A stretch of DNA of 21,233 nt from JBEVNX01 sp040507895 (GTDB lineage: Bacteria > Desulfobacterota > Binatia > JACPRU01): contig JBEVNX010000193.1 of assembly GCA_040507895.1 (NCBI GenBank), positions 1-21,233 on the forward strand, read 5' to 3'. The position numbers and the translations under genes were made by a program. Each line of letters opens with the position of its first letter. The stretch's first letter is position 1. Of the stretch, positions 7,480 through 16,264 are shown in pieces. Below the pieces are notes generated by a model that saw only the letters and a list, made by a program, of their open reading frames with translations, was not told the origin of the DNA and searched no databases.

Positions 7480-9318
7480 TTGAACCAAGTATCCCGCAAC
7501 GTCGCGCTCTGGCTCGTTCTCGGGCTGATGGTGCTGTTGCTGTTCAACCTGTTGAACCGCCAGGAGGCGCGCGATCCCGAAGTCATCTTCAGCGAGTTCC
7601 TCACGGCCGTCGAAAAGGGCGACGTCTCGGAGGTGACGATCCAGGGCCCGAACATTCGCGGGCACTATCTGAACGGCAAGGGCTTCAAGACCTTCGCGCC
7701 CGAAGACCCGAACCTGGTCAAGCTGCTGCGTGACAAGGGGGTCAAGATCGCGGCCAAACCGGAAGACGGCGAGCCCTGGTACATGTTGTTCCTCATCCAA
7801 TGGGCGCCGATGCTGGCTCTCATCGCCGTGTGGATCTTCTTCATGCGCCAGATGCAGGTCGGCGGCGGCAAGGCGATGTCGTTCGGCAAGAGCCGTGCGA
7901 AGCTGCTGACCGAAAACCAGCACAAGGTTACCTTCCAGGACGTGGCCGGTATCGACGAGGCGAAGGAGGAGCTCGAGGAGATCATTTCCTTCCTCAAGGA
8001 TCCGAAGCGGTTCACCAAGCTCGGCGGTCGTATTCCGAAGGGCATGCTGCTCGTCGGCCCGCCCGGCACCGGCAAAACCCTGCTCGCTCGCGCGATAGCG
8101 GGCGAAGCGGGCGTGCCGTTCTTCTCGATCTCGGGCTCGGACTTCGTCGAGATGTTCGTCGGCGTGGGCGCCTCACGAGTGCGCGACTTGTTCGTGCAAG
8201 GCAAGAAGAACGCTCCCTGCATCATCTTCATCGACGAGATCGATGCCGTCGGCCGCCACCGCGGCGCTGGCCTCGGCGGCGGTCACGACGAGCGCGAGCA
8301 GACCCTCAATCAGCTGCTCGTCGAGATGGACGGGTTCGAATCGAACGACGGCGTAATCCTGATCGCAGCCACGAACCGGCCCGACGTGCTCGATCCCGCG
8401 CTGCTCCGCCCGGGGCGATTCGATCGCCGCGTGATCGTGCCGCGGCCGGACGTGAAGGGGCGCGAGGGCATCCTCAAGGTGCACATGCGCCGCGTGCCGG
8501 TGGCGGCCGACGTGGACATCTCGTTGCTTTCCCGCCAGACACCGGGCTTCGCCGGCGCCGATCTCGAGAATCTGGTCAACGAGGCGGCGTTGCTCGCCGC
8601 GCGCAAGAACAAAGACCGGGTCGAGATGATCGACTTCGAGCTTGCGAAGGACAAGGTGCTAATGGGGAGCGAACGCCGCAGCTTGGTGCTGTCGCTCGAG
8701 GAGCGGCGCAACACCGCGTACCACGAAGCGGGGCATGCACTGGTGGCCATGCTAATCCCCGGCACCGACCCGGTGCACAAGGTGACGATCATTCCGCGCG
8801 GGATGGCGCTCGGGCTCACGCAGCAGGTGCCGATCGACGATCGGCACACTTACACCCGGGAGTTTCTCACCGACAACCTCGCGATCCTCTTCGGGGGACG
8901 GGTGGCCGAGGAGCTCTGCCTCAAGCACATGACGACCGGCGCCGGCAACGACCTCGAGCGCGCGACCGACCTAGCCCGCAAGATGGTCTGCGAATGGGGC
9001 ATGAGCGAGCGGCTCGGACCGATGACCTTCGGCAAGAAGGAGGAGCAGATCTTTCTCGGCCGCGACTTCACGCAGCTGCAGGACTATTCGGACGGCACCG
9101 CGGAGGAGATCGACAAGGAGGTTCGAGGCCTCATCCAGGACGCGTACGAGCGGGCCAAAGGCCTGCTCACCGCGAACCTGCGGGTTTTGCACCGCGTCGC
9201 GGAGGTCCTGCTCGAGAAGGAATCCCTCGACGGCGCTGACATCGAGAAGATCATTAAGCAGTTCGGCGCGTCGCAAGACTTGAAGTCGCCCGAGCCGGTC
9301 GCTGCGGCGGCCTCGTAA
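7480..9318 (+). CDS. ftsH: ATP-dependent zinc metalloprotease FtsH
   Basis: This 612-residue membrane protease degrades misassembled membrane proteins and short-lived regulators. It has a first membrane segment (about 8-25), a periplasmic FtsH extracellular domain (about 30-98), a second membrane segment (101-122), and an AAA+ module with Walker A GPPGTGKT (193-200), Walker B IIFIDEID (248-255) and second region of homology NRPDVLDPALLRPGRFD (299-315). The zinc motif HEAGH is at 415-419. I chose the TTG at 7480 because GGAGGAG lies just upstream and the resulting MNQVSRNVALWLV matches the Deltaproteobacterial FtsH N-terminus. The spacing is a little short. A GTG at 7459, three bases after the tilS stop, adds seven residues but lacks a ribosome binding site. 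FtsH assembles as a hexamer in the inner membrane. Confidence 0.96.
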   Translation: MNQVSRNVALWLVLGLMVLLLFNLLNRQEARDPEVIFSEFLTAVEKGDVSEVTIQGPNIRGHYLNGKGFKTFAPEDPNLVKLLRDKGVKIAAKPEDGEPWYMLFLIQWAPMLALIAVWIFFMRQMQVGGGKAMSFGKSRAKLLTENQHKVTFQDVAGIDEAKEELEEIISFLKDPKRFTKLGGRIPKGMLLVGPPGTGKTLLARAIAGEAGVPFFSISGSDFVEMFVGVGASRVRDLFVQGKKNAPCIIFIDEIDAVGRHRGAGLGGGHDEREQTLNQLLVEMDGFESNDGVILIAATNRPDVLDPALLRPGRFDRRVIVPRPDVKGREGILKVHMRRVPVAADVDISLLSRQTPGFAGADLENLVNEAALLAARKNKDRVEMIDFELAKDKVLMGSERRSLVLSLEERRNTAYHEAGHALVAMLIPGTDPVHKVTIIPRGMALGLTQQVPIDDRHTYTREFLTDNLAILFGGRVAEELCLKHMTTGAGNDLERATDLARKMVCEWGMSERLGPMTFGKKEEQIFLGRDFTQLQDYSDGTAEEIDKEVRGLIQDAYERAKGLLTANLRVLHRVAEVLLEKESLDGADIEKIIKQFGASQDLKSPEPVAAAAS

Positions 9319-9325
9319 TGGCCAG

Positions 9326-10207
9326 GTGGAGGCGGTCGGGACCCTTACTCCACCGCGACCAGGAGCGCGCCGCGGCCCTTCGCGCCACGGCACGCCGTTA
9401 GCCGTCTTCCGCCGTCCGGCGATCCTCGGAATCCTCAACGTCACGCCGGACTCCTTCAGCGACGGCGGGCGCTTCGATCGCGTCGCGTGCGCGGTGGCGC
9501 ATGCGCGGACCCTGGCGGCCGACGGCGCCGACGTGATCGACGTCGGCGGCGAATCGACGCGACCCGGTGCCTCACCGGTCGGCGAGGCGGAGGAGCTGCG
9601 GCGCGTTTTGCCGGTGATCCGGCGGATCTGCGGGCTGGCGCCGATCTCCATCGACACGACCAAGGCCGCTGTCGCGGCTGCGGCGCTCGAGGCCGGAGCC
9701 ACGATCGTCAACGACGTCAGCGGGGCGACCGTGGATCCGCGGATGCTGCGCGTGGTCGCACAGCACGGCGCGGGGATCATCCTGATGCACCGCCGTGGGA
9801 CGCCGCAGACGATGCAGCAGCTCGCGCGCTACCGAAACGTGGTGGCCGAGGTGAAGCGATTTCTATCGGCGCGCATCGAGGCGGCGCTCGCGTCCGGGAT
9901 TCCGCGGGGCGCGATCGCGGTCGACCCCGGCATCGGATTCGCCAAGACGTTGCGTCACAACCTGGCCCTGCTCGCTCACACCTCCGAGATCGCTGCGCTC
10001 GGTTTCCCCGTCGTGGTGGGCGTTTCGCGTAAGGAGTTTCTCGGGCGACTCCTCGACCAGCCCCCCGAGGAGCGCGTTGGCGGGACCATCGCCGCCTCGC
10101 TGATCGCGGTGGCCGGCGGCGCGCGTGGCGTCCGGGTGCACGACGTGGCGCCGATGGCCCGGGCACTGCGCGTCGCGTGCGCGATCTGGGGAGCGGCCCG
10201 AGGGTAA
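9326..10207 (+). CDS. folP: Dihydropteroate synthase
   Basis: This enzyme condenses p-aminobenzoate with hydroxymethyl-dihydropterin pyrophosphate in folate synthesis and is the sulfonamide target. The TIM-barrel motifs are complete: ILNVTPDSFSDGG (36-48), IDVGGESTRPGA (71-82), SIDTTK (108-113), IVNDVSG (127-133), DPGIGFAKT (200-208), GVSRKEFLG (232-240) and a C-terminal VRVHDV. The 293 residues include about 30 low-complexity, basic residues before the fold. The GTG at 9326 is the only usable in-frame start upstream of the first motif and lies 7 bases after the ftsH stop, but it lacks a clear ribosome binding site. The next gene, cdaA, starts 5 bases after the stop. Confidence 0.95.
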   Translation: MEAVGTLTPPRPGARRGPSRHGTPLAVFRRPAILGILNVTPDSFSDGGRFDRVACAVAHARTLAADGADVIDVGGESTRPGASPVGEAEELRRVLPVIRRICGLAPISIDTTKAAVAAAALEAGATIVNDVSGATVDPRMLRVVAQHGAGIILMHRRGTPQTMQQLARYRNVVAEVKRFLSARIEAALASGIPRGAIAVDPGIGFAKTLRHNLALLAHTSEIAALGFPVVVGVSRKEFLGRLLDQPPEERVGGTIAASLIAVAGGARGVRVHDVAPMARALRVACAIWGAARG

Positions 10208-10212
10208 GCGGC

Positions 10213-10956
10213 ATGGCCTTCCCGCTTCGCATCGCCGACGTCGTAGACATCTCGATCATCGCATTCATCTCGTACCAGATGATCAACCTGGTGCGCGGCA
10301 CGCGAACCGCGCAGATGCTGATCGGCTTCCTGATCGTGCTCGCCACCTATCTCGCCTCGCAGTACTTCGAGCTCCACACCTTGAACTGGCTGCTTTCGAA
10401 CTTCCTCGCCTCGATCATTCTCGTCATCGTCATCATCTTCCAGCCCGACATCCGCCGCGCGCTCACCCAAGTCGGGGCCGGCCGTTCCTTCTCGGCCGCC
10501 GAGCGCGTGGCGCAGGGGCAAGTGCTCGAAGAGATCGTACGCTCGGCGGTGTTGCTTGCGGCCAAGAGGATCGGGGCGCTCATCGTGTTCGAGCGCGACG
10601 TGAACTTGAGCGAATACATCGAGGTCGGCACGCGAATCGAGGCCAAGGTCACCCGCGAGCTCCTGCAGTCGATCTTTCTGCCGACCTCGCCGATCCACGA
10701 CGGCGCGGTCATCATTCAGCAGGGGCGAGTCACCGCCGCCGGTTGCTTCCTGCCGCTGACCGTGAATCCGAACGTGTCGAAGACGCTCGGCACGCGCCAT
10801 CGCGCCGCCATCGGGCTCACGGAGGAGACCGACGCGGCAGTCGTCGTGGTGTCGGAAGAGGAAGGCAAGGTCTCGCTGGTGCGCGAAGGCCGCATCATTC
10901 GCGACCTCGACGCCGGTACGCTGCGCAACACGCTGCAGCAACTCTTTGCCGTGTGA
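10213..10956 (+). CDS. cdaA: Diadenylate cyclase CdaA (c-di-AMP synthase)
   Basis: This 247-residue protein makes the second messenger c-di-AMP from two ATP. The N-terminus has three hydrophobic segments (about 9-25, 33-49 and 58-77). A DAC (DisA_N) domain follows with the catalytic DGA (163-165, within IHDGAVII) and RHR (195-197, within GTRHRAAIG). The ATG at 10213 has a GAGGG ribosome binding site about nine bases upstream. An in-frame start at 10177 would overlap folP and is unlikely. In Firmicutes CdaA is controlled by the membrane protein CdaR and by GlmM. Both follow here in the same order, which supports the same regulatory complex in this organism. Confidence 0.95.
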   Translation: MAFPLRIADVVDISIIAFISYQMINLVRGTRTAQMLIGFLIVLATYLASQYFELHTLNWLLSNFLASIILVIVIIFQPDIRRALTQVGAGRSFSAAERVAQGQVLEEIVRSAVLLAAKRIGALIVFERDVNLSEYIEVGTRIEAKVTRELLQSIFLPTSPIHDGAVIIQQGRVTAAGCFLPLTVNPNVSKTLGTRHRAAIGLTEETDAAVVVVSEEEGKVSLVREGRIIRDLDAGTLRNTLQQLFAV

Positions 10957-10963
10957 TCCCGAG

Positions 10964-11977
10964 GTGGCTCCGCTCAAGGGAATATGGAGGCGGATCGAGT
11001 GGCGTTCGCTGCGCGAGGCGATCGTGCGCAAGGTGGTCCACAATTGGATGCTCAAGCTCGCCTCGATCGCGTTCGCCGTGGCGCTCTGGGGATTCGTCAA
11101 TCTCGGCGCCCGCGAGGCCGACCGCTCGATCTTCGTGCCGCTCGAGCTCCGCAATCTGCCGACGCACCTGGTGATCACCAATCCGATCCCTGATTCGGTG
11201 AGCGTGCGACTGCGGGGCCCACGCACCATTCTCGGCACAATCGACGAGAGGGGCGACCGCATTCGTCTCGACCTCGCCAACGTCAGCACCGGGCCCACCT
11301 CCTTCAAGATCGACGGCGACATGCTGAATCTGCCTCGTGGCGTGCGGGTGACGCAGCTGTCGCCGGTGCAAGTGACCCTCGAGATCGATCGCATGGTGGA
11401 GCGCTCGTTGCCGGTCGCCGCCAACCTGGCCGCGGCGGTGCCGGCCGGCTATCGCATCGCGAAAAGCGAGATCCGCCCCGCGAGCGTGGTCGTCAGCGGT
11501 CCGGAGAGCCAGGTCGGGGCGTTGCGTAACGTGCCCACCGGCCCGTTGCATCTTCCGTCGACAACCGGCAACTTCGAAGAAACGGTCGTGCTCGAGCGTC
11601 CTGCCGATCTCCTGCGGCTGTCGCCGGAGCGAGTGATCGTGCGCGGGGAGCTGGAGGAAATCGTGACGACGCGAGACTTCAGAAACGTGGAGATCGGCGC
11701 GCGAAACCCGCCTCCGCAATACCGCTTGCGCCCGCGCAGCGTGGACGTCACGGTGCGTGGGCCGCAGCGTCTGGTGCGCGCGGCGCGGCTTTCCTCGGAG
11801 AACCTCTACGTCGATCTCGACGGCCTCGCGGCCGGCTATCATGCGGAACGGATCGAGGCGACCGTACCCGAGGGGATCGAGGTGTTGGAGATCCGACCTC
11901 CCGAGACCACCGTCGAGGTGCCGGCCGAGCCGACGCCGGCACGCCCCAAACGCACGAAGGAGACCCGATCGCGATGA
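10964..11977 (+). CDS. cdaR: CdaR-like YbbR-domain membrane protein
   Basis: This is a YbbR-domain protein: a short basic cytoplasmic start, one membrane anchor (about 29-47, WMLKLASIAFAVALWGFV), then a long extracytoplasmic part with at least three repeated beta-rich YbbR units (about 55-320). Recurring phrases such as VSVRLRGP, VVVSGPESQV and VDVTVRGPQR mark equivalent positions in successive units. In Firmicutes this protein binds CdaA and modulates c-di-AMP synthesis. The start is uncertain. I chose GTG at 10964, seven bases after the cdaA stop. TTG at 10946 would overlap cdaA, and a GTG near 11023 would leave a shorter tail. None has a strong ribosome binding site. The stop overlaps the glmM start (ATGA), suggesting translational coupling. 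Confidence 0.88.
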   Translation: MAPLKGIWRRIEWRSLREAIVRKVVHNWMLKLASIAFAVALWGFVNLGAREADRSIFVPLELRNLPTHLVITNPIPDSVSVRLRGPRTILGTIDERGDRIRLDLANVSTGPTSFKIDGDMLNLPRGVRVTQLSPVQVTLEIDRMVERSLPVAANLAAAVPAGYRIAKSEIRPASVVVSGPESQVGALRNVPTGPLHLPSTTGNFEETVVLERPADLLRLSPERVIVRGELEEIVTTRDFRNVEIGARNPPPQYRLRPRSVDVTVRGPQRLVRAARLSSENLYVDLDGLAAGYHAERIEATVPEGIEVLEIRPPETTVEVPAEPTPARPKRTKETRSR

Positions 11978-13344
11978 GCGCAAACGGCGTCAGGAGGCTC
12001 TTCGGCACCGACGGAATCCGCGGTGTCGCCAACGTCTACCCGATGACGGCGGAACTGGCGCTGTCTCTGGGTCGCGCGGTCGCGCACGTCTTCCGCAAGA
12101 AGGACCACCGCCACAAGATTCTCATCGGCAAGGACACTCGACTCTCCGGCTACATGCTCGAGCAGGCGATGGCCTCGGGCATCTGTTCGATGGGGGTCGA
12201 CGTGCTGCTCGTCGGGCCGATGCCGACGCCGGGCATCGCGTTCCTCACACGGTCCCTGCGCGCCGACGCGGGAGCGGTGATCTCGGCATCGCACAATCCG
12301 TTTCAAGACAACGGAATCAAGTTTTTCGCCGCCAACGGATTCAAGCTGCCCGACGAGCTCGAGCTCGAGATCGAGCGGCTGATCACCGACAACTCGATCG
12401 ATTCGCTGCGGCCGACGGCGACCGAGATCGGAAAGGCGTTTCGGGTCGATGATGCGCTCGGCCGCTACAACGTCTTCGTCAAAGGCGCGTTCCCGCGCCA
12501 CAGAACGCTCGACGGCCTGCGCATCGCTGTCGATTGCGCGAACGGGTCCGCGTATCGCGTCGCGCCGGAAGTTCTGTACGAGCTCGGCGCCGCGGTCACG
12601 GCGCTGGCCGTGGAGCCGGATGGGGAGAACATCAATCGAGATTACGGCACGCTTCACCCCGAGAGGTTGGCGCAGACGGTGGTCGAGAAGGGTTGTCATC
12701 TCGGCGTCGCGCTCGACGGGGACGCCGACCGGGCGCTGTTCGTCGACGAGACCGGTGCCGTCGTCGATGGTGACGAGATCCTGACGATGGCGGCGGCGGA
12801 TCTGTTGAGACAGGGCGCGCTCGCGAAGAACACCGTCGTCGCGACGGTGATGAGCAATCTCGGCCTCGATCTTGCGATCGAGGCGCTCGGCGGTCGCGTC
12901 GTTCGCACCCCCGTCGGGGACCGCTACGTCGTCGAGGAGATGCGGCGCGGTGGCTACAACGTGGGGGGCGAGCAATCCGGGCACCTCGTCTTTCTCGACC
13001 ACACCACGACGGGAGACGGTCTCGTCACCGCTCTCTTCGTTCTCGCTCTGATGGTCGAACACGGGCGGCCGCTGTCCGAGCTGCGCAAAGTGATGCAGCG
13101 GACGCCGCAGGTGCTGCTCAACGTCCGCGTCAGCGAGAAGCGCTCGATCTCCGATCTGCAGGCCGTCCAGGATGCGATCCGCTCGGCGGAATCGCAGTTG
13201 CAGCGGCGTGGCCGCGTGGTCGTCCGTTACTCGGGCACCGAAGCGCTCGCCCGAGTCATGGTGGAAGGCGACGACGGTGAAGTCATCCGCCGCCTCGCCG
13301 AAGACATCGTCACGGCCTTCGAGCAGGAAGTCGGCATTCGCTAG
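11974..13344 (+). CDS. glmM: Phosphoglucosamine mutase
   Basis: This 456-residue enzyme interconverts glucosamine-6-phosphate and glucosamine-1-phosphate for UDP-GlcNAc, peptidoglycan and lipopolysaccharide synthesis. It has the four-domain alpha-D-phosphohexomutase layout: FGTDGIRG (10-17), the phosphoserine loop ISASHNP with S106, the magnesium loop DGDADR about residues 249-254, the sugar-specificity GEQSGH, and the C-terminal phosphate-binding RYSGTEALARVM. The ATG sits in an ATGA overlap with the ybbR stop. In other bacteria GlmM binds and inhibits CdaA, so the cdaA-cdaR-glmM order is functional as well as conserved. Confidence 0.97.
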   Translation: MSANGVRRLFGTDGIRGVANVYPMTAELALSLGRAVAHVFRKKDHRHKILIGKDTRLSGYMLEQAMASGICSMGVDVLLVGPMPTPGIAFLTRSLRADAGAVISASHNPFQDNGIKFFAANGFKLPDELELEIERLITDNSIDSLRPTATEIGKAFRVDDALGRYNVFVKGAFPRHRTLDGLRIAVDCANGSAYRVAPEVLYELGAAVTALAVEPDGENINRDYGTLHPERLAQTVVEKGCHLGVALDGDADRALFVDETGAVVDGDEILTMAAADLLRQGALAKNTVVATVMSNLGLDLAIEALGGRVVRTPVGDRYVVEEMRRGGYNVGGEQSGHLVFLDHTTTGDGLVTALFVLALMVEHGRPLSELRKVMQRTPQVLLNVRVSEKRSISDLQAVQDAIRSAESQLQRRGRVVVRYSGTEALARVMVEGDDGEVIRRLAEDIVTAFEQEVGIR

Positions 13345-13376
13345 TTGGGAACCCGTCGAGCTCCTGGGCTGGAACG

Positions 13377-14117
13377 TTGGCGCAGAAGATTCTCCTCGGA
13401 GTGAACATCGACCACGTGGCCACGCTGCGTCAGGCGCGGCGGGTGAGCTATCCCGATCCCGTGGAGGCGGCACGCTTGGCCGAGCGGGGCGGGGCGAACG
13501 GCATCACGGTCCACCTGCGGGAGGATCGCCGGCACATCAACGACCACGACGTCGAGCGCCTGCGCGCCGCTGTCACGAGCAAGCTGAACCTCGAGATGGC
13601 CGCGACGGTGGAAATGCGGAGCAAGGCCTTGGCGATCCGACCGGATGACGCCTGCATTGTCCCGGAGCGGCGTGAGGAGCTCACGACGGAGGGCGGGCTG
13701 GATGCGGCCGGCCAGCGAGCGGCGCTGGGCGACCTGGTCGTCGCGTTGCGCAAGGCGGGGATCCGCGTGAGCTTGTTCATCGATCCCGACCCGCGTCAAA
13801 TCGAAGCCGCGGCGGAGAGCGGCGCGACGGTCGTGGAGCTTCACACGGGCGCGTATGCCGACGCGCGCGATCCCTACCGGCTGGAGGCGGAGCTCGCACG
13901 CTTGCGGTCGGCGGCGCGCCAGGCAGCCGCACGCGGCTTGCAAGTGAACGCGGGCCACGGCTTGCGCCTCGACAACGTCAAGCCGGTCGCCGCGATTCCG
14001 GAGATCGTCGAGCTCAACATCGGACACGCAATCGTCGCCCGCGCCGTGTTGGTCGGCATGGAAGGCGCCGTGCGCGAGATGCGCGCCGCGCTCGATCAAG
14101 CGCGACGACACGCTTGA
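13377..14117 (+). CDS. pdxJ: Pyridoxine 5'-phosphate synthase
   Basis: This 246-residue TIM-barrel enzyme joins 1-deoxy-xylulose 5-phosphate and 3-amino-2-oxopropyl phosphate in the DXP-dependent vitamin B6 pathway. N10 and D12 in LGVNIDHVATLRQAR (7-21), catalytic H46 in TVHLRED (44-50), E73 in LEMA, and H194 in NAGHGL (191-196) correspond to the known active site. The TTG at 13377 is the only start that keeps the conserved N-terminus; its upstream sequence has no convincing ribosome binding site. It lies 32 bases after glmM. The stop overlaps the first possible nnr start (TTGA). acpS, which often follows pdxJ, is missing here. Confidence 0.95.
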   Translation: MAQKILLGVNIDHVATLRQARRVSYPDPVEAARLAERGGANGITVHLREDRRHINDHDVERLRAAVTSKLNLEMAATVEMRSKALAIRPDDACIVPERREELTTEGGLDAAGQRAALGDLVVALRKAGIRVSLFIDPDPRQIEAAAESGATVVELHTGAYADARDPYRLEAELARLRSAARQAAARGLQVNAGHGLRLDNVKPVAAIPEIVELNIGHAIVARAVLVGMEGAVREMRAALDQARRHA

Positions 14118-15778
14118 GGCCGCGCCGGGATCCGCAGGTCGTTTGGGCGCCGCGCGCAGAGCGCGGGCGCTTGTTCGTGGTCACCGGCGAGGAAATGCGG
14201 CGTCTCGATGCACTGACGATCGAGAGCGGTACACCCGGCGGCGTACTGATGGAGCGCGCCGGCTCGCTCGCCGCGCAGGTGCTGCGTGAGCGATTCGCCC
14301 GCGAGCTGCGGCGGGGCGTGGTCGTCGTGGCCGGCAAGGGCAACAACGGAGGGGATGCCCTCGTAGTCGCTCGACACCTGCGCCGCCGGCGAGTGCCGGT
14401 GTCCGTGTTCCTCGCCGCGTCAGCCTCGGGCCTGAGCGGCGACGCGCTCGAGAACCTTTCCCGGTGGAAGCGCATGCGCGGCTCGCTCACGGAGTTCGGA
14501 CCCGGCGGGATCCTCGCGCTGGCCGAGGCGACGGCGCGGGCTGGGGTGCTCGTCGACGGTCTCTTCGGCACCGGTCTTCGGGGGGGCATCGACGAGCCGT
14601 CGCGGGCGATCATCGAGACCTTGAACGTGGCTCCCGCCCCGATCTTGGCCGTGGACGTGCCTTCCGGCCTCGACGCCGATCGCGGCGTCCCGCTGGGGGC
14701 GGCCGTGCAGGCGACCGTGACCGTGACCTTCGGGTTCCCGAAGCTCGGTCTTCTGGTGCACCCTGGGGCCGGCCTCGCCGGCGAGGTGGTGGTGGCGGAC
14801 ATCGGCATCGACCCGGGCGCGCTGGCGGCCGCGACTCCTCGCGGGCGGCTTCTCACGCCGGACGCGGTCGCTTCGGCGTTGCCGCCTCGGGTGAGCGACA
14901 GCCACAAGGGAACCTACGGGCACGTGCTGATCGCGGCCGGTGCTCTCGGGAAGAGCGGTGCCGCGTTGCTCTGCGGACGTGCCGCGTTGCGGGCGGGAGC
15001 GGGTCTGGTGACGCTCGCTTCTCCGGCGCCGGCGCTGAGCGGCGTCTTGGTGGCGACTCCTGAGCTGATGACCGAGCCACTGGCGGACGAGAACGGCGCC
15101 TGGACGTTCGAAGCCGAGAGACCGGCTCGTCTACTGGCGGCGCTTGAGGGCAAGGACGCCGTGGTGCTCGGGCCTGGGGTCGGCGTGACGCCGGCCACGC
15201 GGGCACTCACCCGATGGCTCATCACGTCCTCCCCTGTGCCGCTCGTGATTGACGCGGATGGGCTCAACTGCTTGGCCGGTGATCTCTCCTGCCTGGAGCA
15301 AAGGCGAGGCCCGATCGTGCTGACGCCTCACCCGGGCGAGATGGCCCGCCTCGCGGGCTGCTCGACAGCCGAGATCCAAAGAGACAGAGTTGGCGCGGCG
15401 CGGTTTCTGGCGGAGCGCTATGGCGTCGTGGTCGTGCTCAAGGGCTCCCGAACGGTGATCGCCTCACCGAGCGGGCTGGTGGCGATCAATCCGACCGGGA
15501 ACGCTGGAATGGCGAGCGGCGGGATGGGCGACGCGCTGGCGGGCATGATTGGCTCGCTCCTGGCCCAGGGGCTAGAGGTGGCGGAAGCCGCGGAAACCGC
15601 TGTGTTTTGGCACGGGGCCGCCGCGGACCGCGTGGCCGGGCGCCGGGGCGAAGCCGGTCTCCTCGCTTCCGACGTGATCGAGGAGCTGCCTCCCGTTCTG
15701 TTGGAGATGCAAGCGAGGTTGTTCGGCGCCGCTCGCGCTGTTGGCGATTCGGGAGGGACGCGGGGGCGGAAGCGTTAG
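14114..15778 (+). CDS. nnr: Bifunctional NAD(P)H-hydrate epimerase / ADP-dependent NAD(P)H-hydrate dehydratase
   Basis: This 554-residue two-domain repair protein restores hydrated NAD(P)H. The N-terminal epimerase (YjeF_N, about 22-235) has VTGEEMRRLD (23-32), GKGNNGGDALVVARHL (74-89) and DVPSGLDAD (181-189). The C-terminal dehydratase (YjeF_C, about 247-530) has HKGTYGHVLIAAGALGKSGAA (264-284), DADGLN, TPHPGEMARL and the nucleotide-binding NAGMASGGMGDALAG (463-477). The start is uncertain: TTG at 14114 overlaps the pdxJ stop by four bases, while TTG at 14171 or GTG at 14177 would remove a nonconserved arginine-rich leader and match the usual N-terminus more closely. Confidence 0.93.
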   Translation: MRPRRDPQVVWAPRAERGRLFVVTGEEMRRLDALTIESGTPGGVLMERAGSLAAQVLRERFARELRRGVVVVAGKGNNGGDALVVARHLRRRRVPVSVFLAASASGLSGDALENLSRWKRMRGSLTEFGPGGILALAEATARAGVLVDGLFGTGLRGGIDEPSRAIIETLNVAPAPILAVDVPSGLDADRGVPLGAAVQATVTVTFGFPKLGLLVHPGAGLAGEVVVADIGIDPGALAAATPRGRLLTPDAVASALPPRVSDSHKGTYGHVLIAAGALGKSGAALLCGRAALRAGAGLVTLASPAPALSGVLVATPELMTEPLADENGAWTFEAERPARLLAALEGKDAVVLGPGVGVTPATRALTRWLITSSPVPLVIDADGLNCLAGDLSCLEQRRGPIVLTPHPGEMARLAGCSTAEIQRDRVGAARFLAERYGVVVVLKGSRTVIASPSGLVAINPTGNAGMASGGMGDALAGMIGSLLAQGLEVAEAAETAVFWHGAAADRVAGRRGEAGLLASDVIEELPPVLLEMQARLFGAARAVGDSGGTRGRKR

Positions 15779-15784
15779 GGTGGG

Positions 15785-16264
15785 ATGCTCTTCGAAGTCG
15801 AAAGCCGCTCCGCGGCCGATACGTTCCGAATCGGGGAAGCACTCGGCCGTCTCCTCGAGCCGGGCGACGTGCTCGGGCTGTCCGGCGACCTCGGGGCGGG
15901 CAAAACCGAGCTGGTGCGGGGCCTGGCGCGAGGCCTCGATATCGACCCGGATGTCATCTATAGTCCTTCGTTCACCCTCGTGGCCGAGCACGAGGGACGC
16001 TTGCGTCTCAATCACATCGATTTGTTCCGGCTCGGCGAGCCAGTTTCGCTGCAAGAGGAGGAAGAGATCGGCTTGACGGACTATCTGTCTCCGAGCGGCG
16101 TGACCGCCGTGGAGTGGCACCGCAAGCTCCGCGCACGGGCTGGGGCATGGACACTTGAGGTCGAGATCGCCCTCGGCGAAGGCGACCGACGGTCGCTACG
16201 GCTCGAGGGAGAGGGCCCGCGGGCCGCGGCGATCCTCGGAGTGCTCGAGCGCTCATGGCGCTGA
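15785..16264 (+). CDS. tsaE: tRNA threonylcarbamoyladenosine synthesis ATPase TsaE
   Basis: This 159-residue P-loop ATPase is needed, with TsaB and TsaD, for the t6A37 modification of ANN-decoding tRNAs. It has Walker A GDLGAGKT (34-41), the family segment SPSFTL (60-65), HIDLFR (77-82) and VEW (109-111). Length and motifs fit the family. The ATG at 15785 lies six bases after the nnr stop, with a G-rich AGGGTGGG just upstream. The end overlaps the lysC start by ten bases. Confidence 0.95.
   Translation: MLFEVESRSAADTFRIGEALGRLLEPGDVLGLSGDLGAGKTELVRGLARGLDIDPDVIYSPSFTLVAEHEGRLRLNHIDLFRLGEPVSLQEEEEIGLTDYLSPSGVTAVEWHRKLRARAGAWTLEVEIALGEGDRRSLRLEGEGPRAAAILGVLERSWR

Noticed and set aside
13874..15379. 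Long antisense open frames over pdxJ and nnr
   Set aside because: No motif or start signal; composition is that of complementary-strand shadows of GC-rich genes.
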